Source: Acetobacteraceae bacterium UBA6159 (GTDB lineage Bacteria > Pseudomonadota > Alphaproteobacteria > Acetobacterales > Acetobacteraceae). Taken from it: a DNA stretch of 13,724 nt. The stretch is from positions 1 through 13,724 of the forward strand of contig DIUL01000146.1 of assembly GCA_002422345.1 (NCBI GenBank), in the 5' to 3' direction. The notes under the pieces are model-generated. The model did no database searches and had not been told where the DNA came from. It saw only the letters and a list, made by a program, of their open reading frames with translations. The translations under genes were made by a program, and so were the position numbers. Positions 6,972 to 13,106 of this stretch are shown piece by piece (position 1 is the first letter of the stretch; each line of letters begins with the position of its first letter).

Positions 6972-7790
6972 CTACGTCGCCCCAGGTAGACAACCGGCCG
7001 CGCGCATGGCGCGTATTCCTTCATCGCTGAGCAGGAACTGCACAAATCGCGTTGCCCGCGCGCTCGGTTGCTGTTGATGGGCCACATAGAGAACCTTGGT
7101 GTAGCGATAGGCACCGCTCCCAAACGTCTCGATCGTCGGGGTTACCCCATCAATCGGAATCAACCGCAGTTTGCGTACCTCCATGACGACTTGGGTGTAG
7201 GTCGTGCCAATCAGCGACCCCGTCAGGCGCTCGGCCATGTCGGCATTATCTTGGTCAGTGGCTGCGATAGGAAGTTCGGGTCGAGTACGCGCCCGGCCGA
7301 GCGCCTCGGTCATGCCGGGGAATAAGGCCATAAGCACTTGGTTGTCGCTTTCCGCGCGCGGACGTAGGATCAGCTTGATTATTGATCCATCCGGCCATGT
7401 CGCCTTGGCTGCGCCGTAAGCGTTGACGATCTCGCCTTCGCTCATGCTGTGAGGGGCCAGGTGAGAGGTGGCGAACACATACGGAGTCCGCAACGCCGCT
7501 ACCTGGATCACTCCGCGCTGCAACTCGGAGCTGGATAGAGGGCGGCCAGAAACGACCACGTCTAGCACTCCGTCAGCCACGGCGCTGATCGCGCCGCCGC
7601 TGCCTAAACTCGGGATCACCTCAACGGCAATGCCAGTGTGCTGTGTAAATGGAACACCGAGATGAGCCAGCAGCGCGGTTGCACCGCCTGTGCCACCAAG
7701 ACGCAATGTATCCTCTGCCATCGCGGGCAAGATCCACAGCGCCATCACAGTCGCGGCACCGAATGACAGGGTTGAGATCCGGGCACGCAT
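6972..7790 (-). CDS. PstS-like periplasmic substrate-binding protein
   Basis: 272 residues from the ATG at 7788-7790, which has GGAGGAG six bases upstream; the longer frame opening at 7820 lacks a ribosome binding site. Residues 1-25 form a signal peptide ending in AMA before ED. GGTGGAT near residue 32, then SLGSGGAISAVADGVLDVVV and SGRPL (about 61-85), follow the pattern of phosphate-type (PBP-like, PstS superfamily) proteins. A C-terminal YRYTKVLYVAHQ and FVQFLLSDEGIRAMRAAGCLP complete the second lobe. It is shorter than classical PstS. No permease or ATPase genes are nearby, so it is unlikely to be a transporter subunit. Its operon partner is a transmembrane c-di-GMP enzyme, so it probably senses phosphate or another oxyanion. 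The exact ligand cannot be read from the sequence. Confidence 0.85.
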   Translation of the reverse strand: MRARISTLSFGAATVMALWILPAMAEDTLRLGGTGGATALLAHLGVPFTQHTGIAVEVIPSLGSGGAISAVADGVLDVVVSGRPLSSSELQRGVIQVAALRTPYVFATSHLAPHSMSEGEIVNAYGAAKATWPDGSIIKLILRPRAESDNQVLMALFPGMTEALGRARTRPELPIAATDQDNADMAERLTGSLIGTTYTQVVMEVRKLRLIPIDGVTPTIETFGSGAYRYTKVLYVAHQQQPSARATRFVQFLLSDEGIRAMRAAGCLPGAT

Positions 7791-7916
7791 TGCCAACTCC
7801 TCCAGCGATGTATCAATCATCGCCTGGTGACTGAACTAAGAAAAAATGGCGAATTGACCGCGTGGCTACCGCTGCGGGCAGGTTCTTCTCTATGGCATAT
7901 AGGAAGTGGTCGCGCA

Positions 7917-7928
7917 CTTTGCTCAAAG
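7917..7928. promoter_or_regulatory. Palindrome in the promoter region of the binding-protein/c-di-GMP operon
   Basis: CTTTGCTCAAAG has perfect 5-bp arms and, on the minus strand, overlaps TTGAGC, a possible -35, with TATATG about 19 bases further. It lies about 130 bp ahead of the binding-protein start. This is the only promoter-like element noticed in the 170-base gap, and support is weak. Confidence 0.25.
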
Positions 7929-7954
7929 AATCGTAGCAGAAACCCTATGAATAA

Positions 7955-7981
7955 ATAATAGGCCGAGCATAACGCTCGGCC
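7955..7981 (-). terminator. Intrinsic terminator of hicBA
   Basis: GGCCGAGC (7961-7968) and GCTCGGCC (7974-7981) form an 8-bp stem with a 5-base loop. On the minus strand it is followed by a T-rich tail (TATTATTTATT). It lies eight bases after the hicA stop and separates the toxin-antitoxin pair from the downstream binding-protein operon. Confidence 0.8.
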
Positions 7982-7988
7982 AGTGAGT

Positions 7989-8201
7989 TCAGATGTCGTC
8001 GGGAGTGAGACCGGTGTGCTTGCCAAGTCGGGCCAGCATCCTTGGCCCAATCTCCTCCCGGTCATGGAATGCGAACACGACGTCGGGCCAACCGGTGCGC
8101 TGAAGTACGCGATGTGATCCACGCTGCCGCTTGATCGTCCAACCGATGCGCTGTAACGCCTGAAGTACTTGTGTGGCCCGCGTCGAACTCCAGGTGCTCA
8201 T
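7989..8201 (-). CDS. hicA: HicA-type toxin (mRNA interferase)
   Basis: 70 residues with the small dsRBD-like HicA pattern: an N-terminal helix (ATQVLQALQRIGW), KRQRGSHRVL with the conserved His at residue 30 that acts in RNA cleavage, the strand VVFAFH, and a C-terminal helix (RMLARLGKHTGL). HicA toxins cleave mRNA and are neutralised by HicB. The ATG overlaps the hicB stop by four bases (ATGA), which couples their translation. The antitoxin comes first here, the reverse of the E. coli order but common in other bacteria. The role is probably stabilisation of the element or phage defence. Confidence 0.88.
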   Translation of the reverse strand: MSTWSSTRATQVLQALQRIGWTIKRQRGSHRVLQRTGWPDVVFAFHDREEIGPRMLARLGKHTGLTPDDI

Positions 8202-8398
8202 GCCATCACGAAAAGACCACCAAGCTGCGGCACAGTCTCGCCGTGCTCGAGGCGGTCAGCTAGAACTCGTAAGGCAAGCATTTCGACGTTCTTTTGGGCC
8301 TCTTCTTTTGTTGTCCCATAAGTTACGACCCCTGGGAGTTCAGGTATTTCTGCGATCCAACGGCCGTCTTCCTCACGTTCAATTTCGACCCGTAGCAT
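8198..8398 (-). CDS. hicB: HicB-type antitoxin, short form without DNA-binding domain
   Basis: 66 residues from the ATG at 8396-8398, which has AAGGAGT about seven bases upstream. An earlier in-frame ATG at 8434 would place this ribosome binding site inside the coding region and is rejected. The protein is the partial RNase-H-like HicB fold: VEIEREEDGRWIAEIPELPG, then TYGTTKEEAQKNVEMLALRV. It ends shortly afterwards, so the C-terminal ribbon-helix-helix or HTH domain of longer HicB proteins is missing. It should bind and block HicA. Autorepression would need another contact or regulator. Confidence 0.88.
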   Translation of the reverse strand: MLRVEIEREEDGRWIAEIPELPGVVTYGTTKEEAQKNVEMLALRVLADRLEHGETVPQLGGLFVMA

Positions 8399-8438
8399 CT
8401 TTATACTCCTTCTATTTTCTGACCGGTTGTCCATCTTA

Positions 8439-8454
8439 CATGAATATTATCATG
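8439..8454. promoter_or_regulatory. hicBA promoter region with imperfect palindrome
   Basis: CATGAATATTATCATG is an imperfect palindrome (6 of 8 positions pair). On the minus strand it contains TAATAT, a plausible -10, with TTGCGC 16 bases upstream as a weak -35. It lies about 40 bp before the hicB start, where an operator would be expected. Confidence 0.35.
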
Positions 8455-8550
8455 GGCACCGATATGCGCAAATCATCGGCTCCTTTTCCTCGTCAGGCCA
8501 ACCGAGCGTGGCGGGTATACAATTGCTATGGCGTGGCAGACGATAGGCAG

Positions 8551-9849
8551 TCAGAAGGAAACGGCTGCATCGGAGCGATTCACTGGCTTGGGCTCAAGCG
8601 TGTCAGACTGCGAATCTGGTGGCCGAACTAATTCTTCAACACGTTCAGCCCATGCTCGCAATGCTGCTGCCTTCTCCACAGCCCAGTCATACCGCTGGTA
8701 GACCCCGACAATACCCGCTCTGCTTCCCGAGATATGGTTGAGTACCGCCTCTGTCACTTCGAGCCGCACGCCTAGGCGCTGTAGTCCGGTCGCCAGTGTG
8801 CGTCGGAGGTCGTGGATCCGCCAACCAGTGACACCGGACGTTATATCCAGCTGTGCCTTGCACTTCGACCAGCCACTGAACGCTGTCCCACGCTGACCGG
8901 GAAACACCAGGTCATCCTTGCTCGCCTCCCCCGAGGGCCGATGACCCATGACAGACAAGGACGTCTCGGAAAGTGGGACGAGATGCGGCTTGCCATTTTT
9001 TGTGCGCTGACCGGGGATTGTCCAGAAGACACCATCCTCTACTACCTCGGACCACCGCATCTGGCTTGCTTCCTCTCGGCGCTGTCCGGTCAGCAAAAGA
9101 AAGCGAACCAACCGGTCGAAAGTCGCGGCAGTGTTCGTCGCATGCCAAACCGCCACGAGTTCCGCGTCGGAGAGTACCCGATCGCGTGCTGGCGAGCGAA
9201 AATCGTCTGTAGGGACTATCGCAAACGGATTGTTTGGCACCAGTTGGCGCTTCACCGCCCATCCGAAACAGGCTTTCCCATAGGCTGCGGTACGGCTTGC
9301 CATCGCATGTCTGGTCCGCACTATCCCTTTGTCGGTCCTGTGACCACTCGCCATGCGAGCCAGCACCCGCGATACCGTCATCGCGTCCAGGTCCTCCACT
9401 GGCTGCGCCCACTGATCAGCGAATGCGACGCGCAATGCCCGAACCGCCTCGGTCGCGTATCGCGGGCGGCGGCTGGACAGACGTCGCTGCTTCCACTCGT
9501 CGGTCAAGGCCTCCAGCGTCAGCTGCGATCGCAGCGCACTACTCTTGGCCGCGGCGGTGGCCTCCCTGCGCTCCCGGTGCGGGTCCCGTCCCTCGTGGCG
9601 AACCTGCTGGCGAAGCCGTTCGGCTTGCCGGCGTGCCCAAGCCAACCCTTGTGTCTCAGTCATGTCGCCGAGGACAAAGCGCCTCAGGTTCCCGACCGGG
9701 TCCCGCATGCGCAGAGTCCAGGTCCGGCTGTTGTCGGCGCTGATCCGCAGACACAGGCCGGCCGTGGCGCCATCGGCTATCTCAGAACGGCCTGATGCCG
9801 GCGGCTTCAGGCTTCGTATCCGGAGGGGTGTGAGCGGTTCAGCTTTCAT
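8551..9849 (-). CDS. int: Tyrosine-type site-specific integrase
   Basis: 432 residues from the ATG at 9847-9849, which has GGGAAG at seven-base spacing; a longer reading begins at a TTG (9897) across the tandem repeats and is less likely. The N-terminus (PLRIRSLKPP, then GLCLRISADNSRTWTLRMRD) is the arm-binding domain of P4-like integrases, and residues about 110-215 are the core-binding SAM-like domain. The catalytic set is complete: R257 (TGQRREE), K284, HDLRR at 346-350, H372 (VLNHISG) and a Tyr in VYQRYDW (Y384, or less likely Y387). It catalyses recombination between an element attP and the tRNA-Lys 3' end. The gene begins about 165 bp from the tRNA fragment and reads away from it. Confidence 0.92.
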   Translation of the reverse strand: MKAEPLTPLRIRSLKPPASGRSEIADGATAGLCLRISADNSRTWTLRMRDPVGNLRRFVLGDMTETQGLAWARRQAERLRQQVRHEGRDPHRERREATAAAKSSALRSQLTLEALTDEWKQRRLSSRRPRYATEAVRALRVAFADQWAQPVEDLDAMTVSRVLARMASGHRTDKGIVRTRHAMASRTAAYGKACFGWAVKRQLVPNNPFAIVPTDDFRSPARDRVLSDAELVAVWHATNTAATFDRLVRFLLLTGQRREEASQMRWSEVVEDGVFWTIPGQRTKNGKPHLVPLSETSLSVMGHRPSGEASKDDLVFPGQRGTAFSGWSKCKAQLDITSGVTGWRIHDLRRTLATGLQRLGVRLEVTEAVLNHISGSRAGIVGVYQRYDWAVEKAAALRAWAERVEELVRPPDSQSDTLEPKPVNRSDAAVSF

Positions 9850-9860
9850 GTTGGTCTTCC

Positions 9861-9882
9861 CGTGGGGCACACGTGGGGCACA
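9861..9882. repeat. Two tandem 11-bp repeats just upstream of the integrase
   Basis: CGTGGGGCACA occurs at 9861-9871 and immediately again at 9872-9882, ending 11 bp upstream of the integrase ATG. Tandem repeats beside int and att are typical arm-type sites bound by the N-terminal domain of tyrosine integrases. They also overlap the leader of the gene, so binding could repress it. Confidence 0.5.
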
Positions 9883-9927
9883 CAAATCGGGTGACAAGGC
9901 GGGTCGCTATGAGCAACCTTGAGCCAT

Positions 9928-9957
9928 AAAATATCCCATAAATAGGCGTAGTTTCAA
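9928..9957 (-). promoter_or_regulatory. Candidate integrase promoter
   Basis: On the minus strand TTGAAA (9952-9957) and TATTTT (9928-9933) are separated by 18 bases, a reasonable sigma-70 type pair about 80 bp upstream of the integrase ATG and about 55 bp from the attachment site. Confidence 0.35.
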
Positions 9958-10012
9958 TAACAAAGGTGCCGCGATACGAATCTATGCGCAACTATGATGA
10001 ACCGCCAAATTT

Positions 10013-10060
10013 TGACTCTTAATCAGCGGGTCCAAGGTTCGAGTCCTTGTGCGCCCACCA
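10013..10060 (+). other. Attachment site: 3' fragment of tRNA-Lys(CTT)
   Basis: The fragment begins at TGACTCTTAATCAGC: the anticodon loop CTCTTAA with anticodon CTT, and the 3' side of its stem. A perfect T-arm follows (CAAGG and CCTTG around TTCGAGT), then the acceptor strand TGCGCCC, discriminator A and encoded CCA. The upstream bases do not supply a D-arm, a 5' acceptor strand or a proper 5' anticodon stem, so this is not a functional gene. It is the duplicated core (about 48 bp) left when an element integrates into a tRNA 3' end. Confidence 0.88.
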
Positions 10061-10155
10061 ATAACTCTTCCCTCCCCTCAGAACACGAATTTGTCGGGCA
10101 TGGCCTGACCGGCTAGGGTCGTCGTCCCTTCACAGCAGGTTCGGCGGACTCACCC

Positions 10156-11589
10156 ATGGCAGATGCAAACCGTTTCGGGGCCTTCTCCGAACTCATGGCC
10201 ATCCGCGGCCTCCCCGCCCCCGCGGCGGAGGAAGTCGCCATCACCGGCGCCGACCCGTTCTTCCGCACACCCTTCCGCATCGGTGAAACCGTGGCCTGCG
10301 TCCTCGCCGCATCCGGGGTCGCGGCCAATGACCTGTGGGAACACCGCACCGGCACACGCCAGCAGGTCGCCATCGCAGTGCCCGAGGCCGCGGCCAGCCT
10401 CCATGTCGTCAACTACACCCAGCGCCGGGACGCTGACGGGGCGTATCGCCCGCTGCCCCCCTCCGACAGCATGCAGCACATGATGTCGATCACCCAGCCC
10501 TGGCCGACCGCCGACGGCGGCTGGTTCCTGCCCCATTTCAACCTGCCGCATCTGGAACGCCGCGTCCTCGGCGTGCTGGACTGCAAGAGTCAGGTCGACT
10601 CCGTCAGCGCGGCGGTGGCCCGCTGGAATGCCGACGACCTCGAATCCGCCATCGCCCAGGCACGCGCCTGCGGCGGCAAGGTCCGCTCCCGCGAGGAATG
10701 GCTGGCCCACCCGCAAGGCGCCTATCTCGCGACCCGGCCGGTCGTTGAAATCACCAAGATCGCCGATGGCCCGCCCGAGGCTCTGCCACCCGGAGACCGC
10801 CCCCTGGCCGGCATCCGGGTCCTCGATCTGACGCGCATCCTGGCCGGCCCGACCTCGGCCCGCACCCTCGCCGAACATGGCGCCGACGTCCTGATGGTGG
10901 CGGCCGAGGACACGCCGCAGGTGCCCGAATTCGTCCGTGACCTGAGCCACGGCAAGCGCAGCACCTTCCTCGATCTCCGCCAGGCCGCCGACGTGGCGAC
11001 GCTGACCGCCCTCGCGCGCGGCGCCGACATCTTCGTGAACGGCTACCGCCCTGGCCGCCTCGCCGAACGCGGTTTCGGGCTGGACGACCTGGTGAAACTG
11101 CGGCCCGGCATCATCAATGTCTCGATCAACTGCTTCGGCTCCGGCGGCCCCTTCGCCGATCGCGGCGGGTGGGAGCAGGTGGCCCAATCCGTGACCGGCG
11201 TCGCCCTGACCCACGGCACTATGATCGGCGCAGGCCAGCCGAAGCTCGCGCCGGCGCCGATGTGCGACTACGTGACCGGCTACCTCGCGGCCTATGGCGC
11301 GATGGTCGCCCTGGGACGCCGAGCGCGGGAGGGTGGAAGTTATAATGTGCAGGTGTCGCTGTGCCAGTCAGCGATGTTCTATCAGCGCCAGGGCCTGGTG
11401 GATGGGTTTGAGGACGCGCCGGAGACACTGACCACGGCCGAACTCGACCCCCTCTATGTCCCCGAACCCTCTCCCTACGGCGACCTCCTCACGCTCGGCC
11501 CCGTCCTGCGGATGTCCGAGACGCCCTGCCGCTGGGCGCTGCCCACGCCGAAACTGGGCAACCACCGCGCGGAATGGCTGCCACGCTGA
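10156..11589 (+). CDS. CaiB/BaiF (family III) CoA-transferase-like protein
   Basis: 477 residues. The C-terminal half from about residue 217 is a clear family III CoA-transferase domain: PLAGIRVLDLTRILAGPTSA, then LAEHGADVLMV, VRDLSHGKRSTFLDLR, VNGYRPG and INCFGSGGP. The first 215 residues are the related but weaker N-terminal part found in long members. Family members move CoA between acyl groups or racemise acyl-CoAs using an Asp in a G-(F/Y/H)-D motif. Here the matching stretch reads RGGWEQVAQSVTG, with Glu340 in place of Asp, so activity or mechanism may differ. The start ATG at 10156 has only a weak ribosome binding site, 95 bp downstream of the tRNA fragment. This is probably the gene that lay next to the tRNA before insertion; the substrate is unknown. 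Confidence 0.88.
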   Translation: MADANRFGAFSELMAIRGLPAPAAEEVAITGADPFFRTPFRIGETVACVLAASGVAANDLWEHRTGTRQQVAIAVPEAAASLHVVNYTQRRDADGAYRPLPPSDSMQHMMSITQPWPTADGGWFLPHFNLPHLERRVLGVLDCKSQVDSVSAAVARWNADDLESAIAQARACGGKVRSREEWLAHPQGAYLATRPVVEITKIADGPPEALPPGDRPLAGIRVLDLTRILAGPTSARTLAEHGADVLMVAAEDTPQVPEFVRDLSHGKRSTFLDLRQAADVATLTALARGADIFVNGYRPGRLAERGFGLDDLVKLRPGIINVSINCFGSGGPFADRGGWEQVAQSVTGVALTHGTMIGAGQPKLAPAPMCDYVTGYLAAYGAMVALGRRAREGGSYNVQVSLCQSAMFYQRQGLVDGFEDAPETLTTAELDPLYVPEPSPYGDLLTLGPVLRMSETPCRWALPTPKLGNHRAEWLPR

Positions 11590-11623
11590 GGCAGCCGTCC
11601 CGGGCGGGTACTGTTGGCTGAAA

Positions 11624-11956
11624 CTACTGTGCCGCGACGTATTCGTCCCAGGTCACCGACCCGTCCTTGTTTTTGTCGACGACGCCGAACGCCCGATCAT
11701 ACGCATTGTTGCTCTTGATCATGGCCGACCGGCCGATCTTCGTGTTGGCGTTGAGGTCGATGAACGCCTTGAACTGGGCGGCATTCAGCGGCCCCCCGCT
11801 CGGGTTCGCCGCCTTGAAGTTGGCCTCCGCCTGCGTAAGCTGCTCGGGCGTCAGCGCCCAGGCGGATGGCATCAACCCACCCAGCAGAGTGGCCACCGTC
11901 AGCCCCGCCAACGCGGTGGAACGAACAACCGCGCGAAACCCTGTCACGTTCGACAT
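11624..11956 (-). CDS. Secreted small EF-hand protein
   Basis: 110 residues from the ATG at 11954-11956, which has AAGGAA six bases upstream; the longer frame upstream is unsupported. Residues 1-35 form a signal peptide (hydrophobic core LAGLTVATLLGGLMPSAWA). A canonical calcium loop, DKNKDGSVTWDE, occupies residues 94-105. An earlier segment (DLNANTKIGRSAM, about 67-79) looks like a degenerate partner loop. It is probably an exported calcium-binding protein of unknown role. It converges with the CaiB/BaiF-like gene, with 34 bases between stops and no clear terminator, and diverges from the outer-membrane protein. Confidence 0.8.
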   Translation of the reverse strand: MSNVTGFRAVVRSTALAGLTVATLLGGLMPSAWALTPEQLTQAEANFKAANPSGGPLNAAQFKAFIDLNANTKIGRSAMIKSNNAYDRAFGVVDKNKDGSVTWDEYVAAQ

Positions 11957-12039
11957 CAAACATTCCTTTGCGTTCAGGCGAACGACGTCGCCGCCGCCGC
12001 GTGACCATCCACACGGGCGACCGGACATCCGGCCCTTGC

Positions 12040-12158
12040 CCACATGGACGTGCCATACGGCCGATCCAAGTGGGCCCCTCCGACGATTATGGAACGGCCG
12101 CCCCCCGATCTCCACATGGATGCGCCCTGTGGCATTCGGAAATATCGTGCCACATGGA
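12040..12158. repeat. Three copies of CCACATGGA in a divergent intergenic region
   Basis: Exact 9-bp copies lie at 12040-12048, 12112-12120 and 12150-12158, in the 260-base gap between the EF-hand gene (leftward) and the leader ORF and outer-membrane protein (rightward). Each is near-palindromic (CCACATGG). This gap must hold both promoters, so regulator binding is possible; no clear -35/-10 pair stands out. Confidence 0.4.
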
Positions 12159-12216
12159 ACGGAATTGCCGTAAGGTCATCCGCCCAGACCATCCCGCCCG
12201 CATCGCGGAGGAAGAC

Positions 12217-12255
12217 ATGCCGTTCCCCGCCGCCCGCGACTGGTCCGCCGCTTGA
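12217..12255 (+). CDS. Possible 12-codon leader ORF upstream of the outer-membrane protein
   Basis: The ATG at 12217 follows GGAGG at five-base spacing, the best ribosome binding site in this area. It encodes MPFPAARDWSAA and stops at TGA (12253-12255), which overlaps the TTG start of the next gene in the sequence TTGA. It may be a coupling leader. The alternative is the true start of the next gene, displaced by a one-base sequencing error or frameshift. Confidence 0.4.
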   Translation: MPFPAARDWSAA

Positions 12256-13067
12256 CGCGCCTGCCCTGGCTGCTGTGCCTGGCGCTGCTGGCGGCGCAAC
12301 CGGCCCTGGCGCAGATCGATGCCGCGGATGACGACGACGGGATCGACAACGTCGCCGGCGGCGGGGGTGGCAGCACCGACCCCGCGGCACCCGTCCGCGC
12401 CAACCGAGGCGCCCCCCAATCCCGCGGCCGCCCCCCAACCCTCTCCATCAATCCCAGCGTCTGGATCGGCGCTCGGCATCGCGTGTCCAAGTCATTTCTG
12501 ATCGACTTCTACGTGAAGCAGAAGGCCACCATACGGGAGAACCCCTACCAGACGCCGAGCAGCGACGTGGCCGGGGGGATTTCGGCGGCGTGGTCGGTGG
12601 GTGGGTTTTCGCTCTCCAGCGCGTTCGAGGTGAAGGAGAGCTTCAAGGAATACTACGGCCCCTGGAACGGCACCGCCTTCGACCTGCGGGCCGCCATAGC
12701 GCGTCGGGTCACGCTCGCACCGGACTGGACCGTCGTGCCGGCCTTTCTGGTGAGCCATCTCTGGAGCAACCCCGAATCCCGCAACCGCTGGAAGCTCGAA
12801 GTCAGTGCGCCGCTTGGCTATGCGCTGGACAAGCAATGGACGTGGGAACCGCTGATCCCGACGGTATCGATGCAGGCGTATGAGAACCGGCGCACGGCCC
12901 AGCGGGACTGGACGATGAATGTTTCAACGGGCGTGCGGTACCAGATCACCAGCGTGACGATGATCGGGCTGGCCTTTGGGTTCGAGCAGCGGCAGTCGAA
13001 CGTCGCGACGGCCGAGTATTCGCGCTGGGTCCTGCGGCCAAAGTTGCAGTTCCGAGCGACGTTCTAG
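12252..13067 (+). CDS. Outer-membrane beta-barrel-like protein
   Basis: 271 residues if translation begins at the TTG at 12252; no ATG or GTG is available in frame upstream with a ribosome binding site. Residues 1-20 are a signal peptide (WLLCLALLAAQPALA, cleavage before Q21). A disordered acidic/glycine linker follows (about 22-60), then alternating amphipathic strands with many aromatic girdle residues, such as SFLIDFYVKQKATI, GISAAWSVGGFSLSSAFEV and MIGLAFGFEQRQS. The last residue is Phe, the signature recognised by the BAM assembly machinery. The family is not identified; a porin-like or structural outer-membrane role is inferred from architecture only. Translation may depend on the overlapping 12-codon leader. 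Confidence 0.7.
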   Translation: MTRLPWLLCLALLAAQPALAQIDAADDDDGIDNVAGGGGGSTDPAAPVRANRGAPQSRGRPPTLSINPSVWIGARHRVSKSFLIDFYVKQKATIRENPYQTPSSDVAGGISAAWSVGGFSLSSAFEVKESFKEYYGPWNGTAFDLRAAIARRVTLAPDWTVVPAFLVSHLWSNPESRNRWKLEVSAPLGYALDKQWTWEPLIPTVSMQAYENRRTAQRDWTMNVSTGVRYQITSVTMIGLAFGFEQRQSNVATAEYSRWVLRPKLQFRATF

Positions 13068-13071
13068 GGAT

Positions 13072-13097
13072 CGGTCCCGCCCGGCTGGACGGGACCG
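13072..13097. terminator. Hairpin between convergent genes
   Basis: CGGTCCCG (13072-13079) and CGGGACCG (13090-13097) form an 8-bp GC stem with a 10-base loop in the 39-base gap between two converging stops. It probably serves both directions. No strong T-run is seen on the plus strand; on the minus strand the following bases are coding end. Confidence 0.5.
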
Positions 13098-13106
13098 CTC
13101 GCAAAA

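Larger units (their letters stand above)
1..10060. mobile_element. Right-hand part of an integrative element inserted in tRNA-Lys(CTT)
   Basis: The right boundary is a 3' fragment of tRNA-Lys. Next to it are a tyrosine integrase, a toxin-antitoxin pair, an AlpA-type regulator, a conjugation-type ATPase and a replication-relaxation-family gene, all transcribed leftwards. To the right of the fragment the sequence becomes visibly more GC-rich and carries metabolic genes. The left end, with the intact tRNA and any relaxase or further cargo, is not in the window, so total size and class (ICE, mobilizable element or genomic island) cannot be decided. No type IV secretion pore genes are visible, so a mobilizable or satellite-type element is somewhat favoured over a self-transmissible one. 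Confidence 0.8.

Noticed and set aside
8812..9795. Plus-strand open frame of 327 codons opposite the integrase
   Set aside because: It is antisense to a complete tyrosine recombinase, has no recognisable motif, and its composition follows from the integrase codons.
10013..10060. Functional tRNA-Lys gene
   Set aside because: The 5' acceptor strand, D-arm and most of the 5' anticodon stem are missing, so it is only the duplicated 3' part.
10150..11214. Minus-strand open frame of 354 codons opposite the CaiB/BaiF gene
   Set aside because: A low-complexity Gly/Ala/Glu-rich shadow typical of GC-rich antisense frames; the plus-strand protein has clear family motifs.
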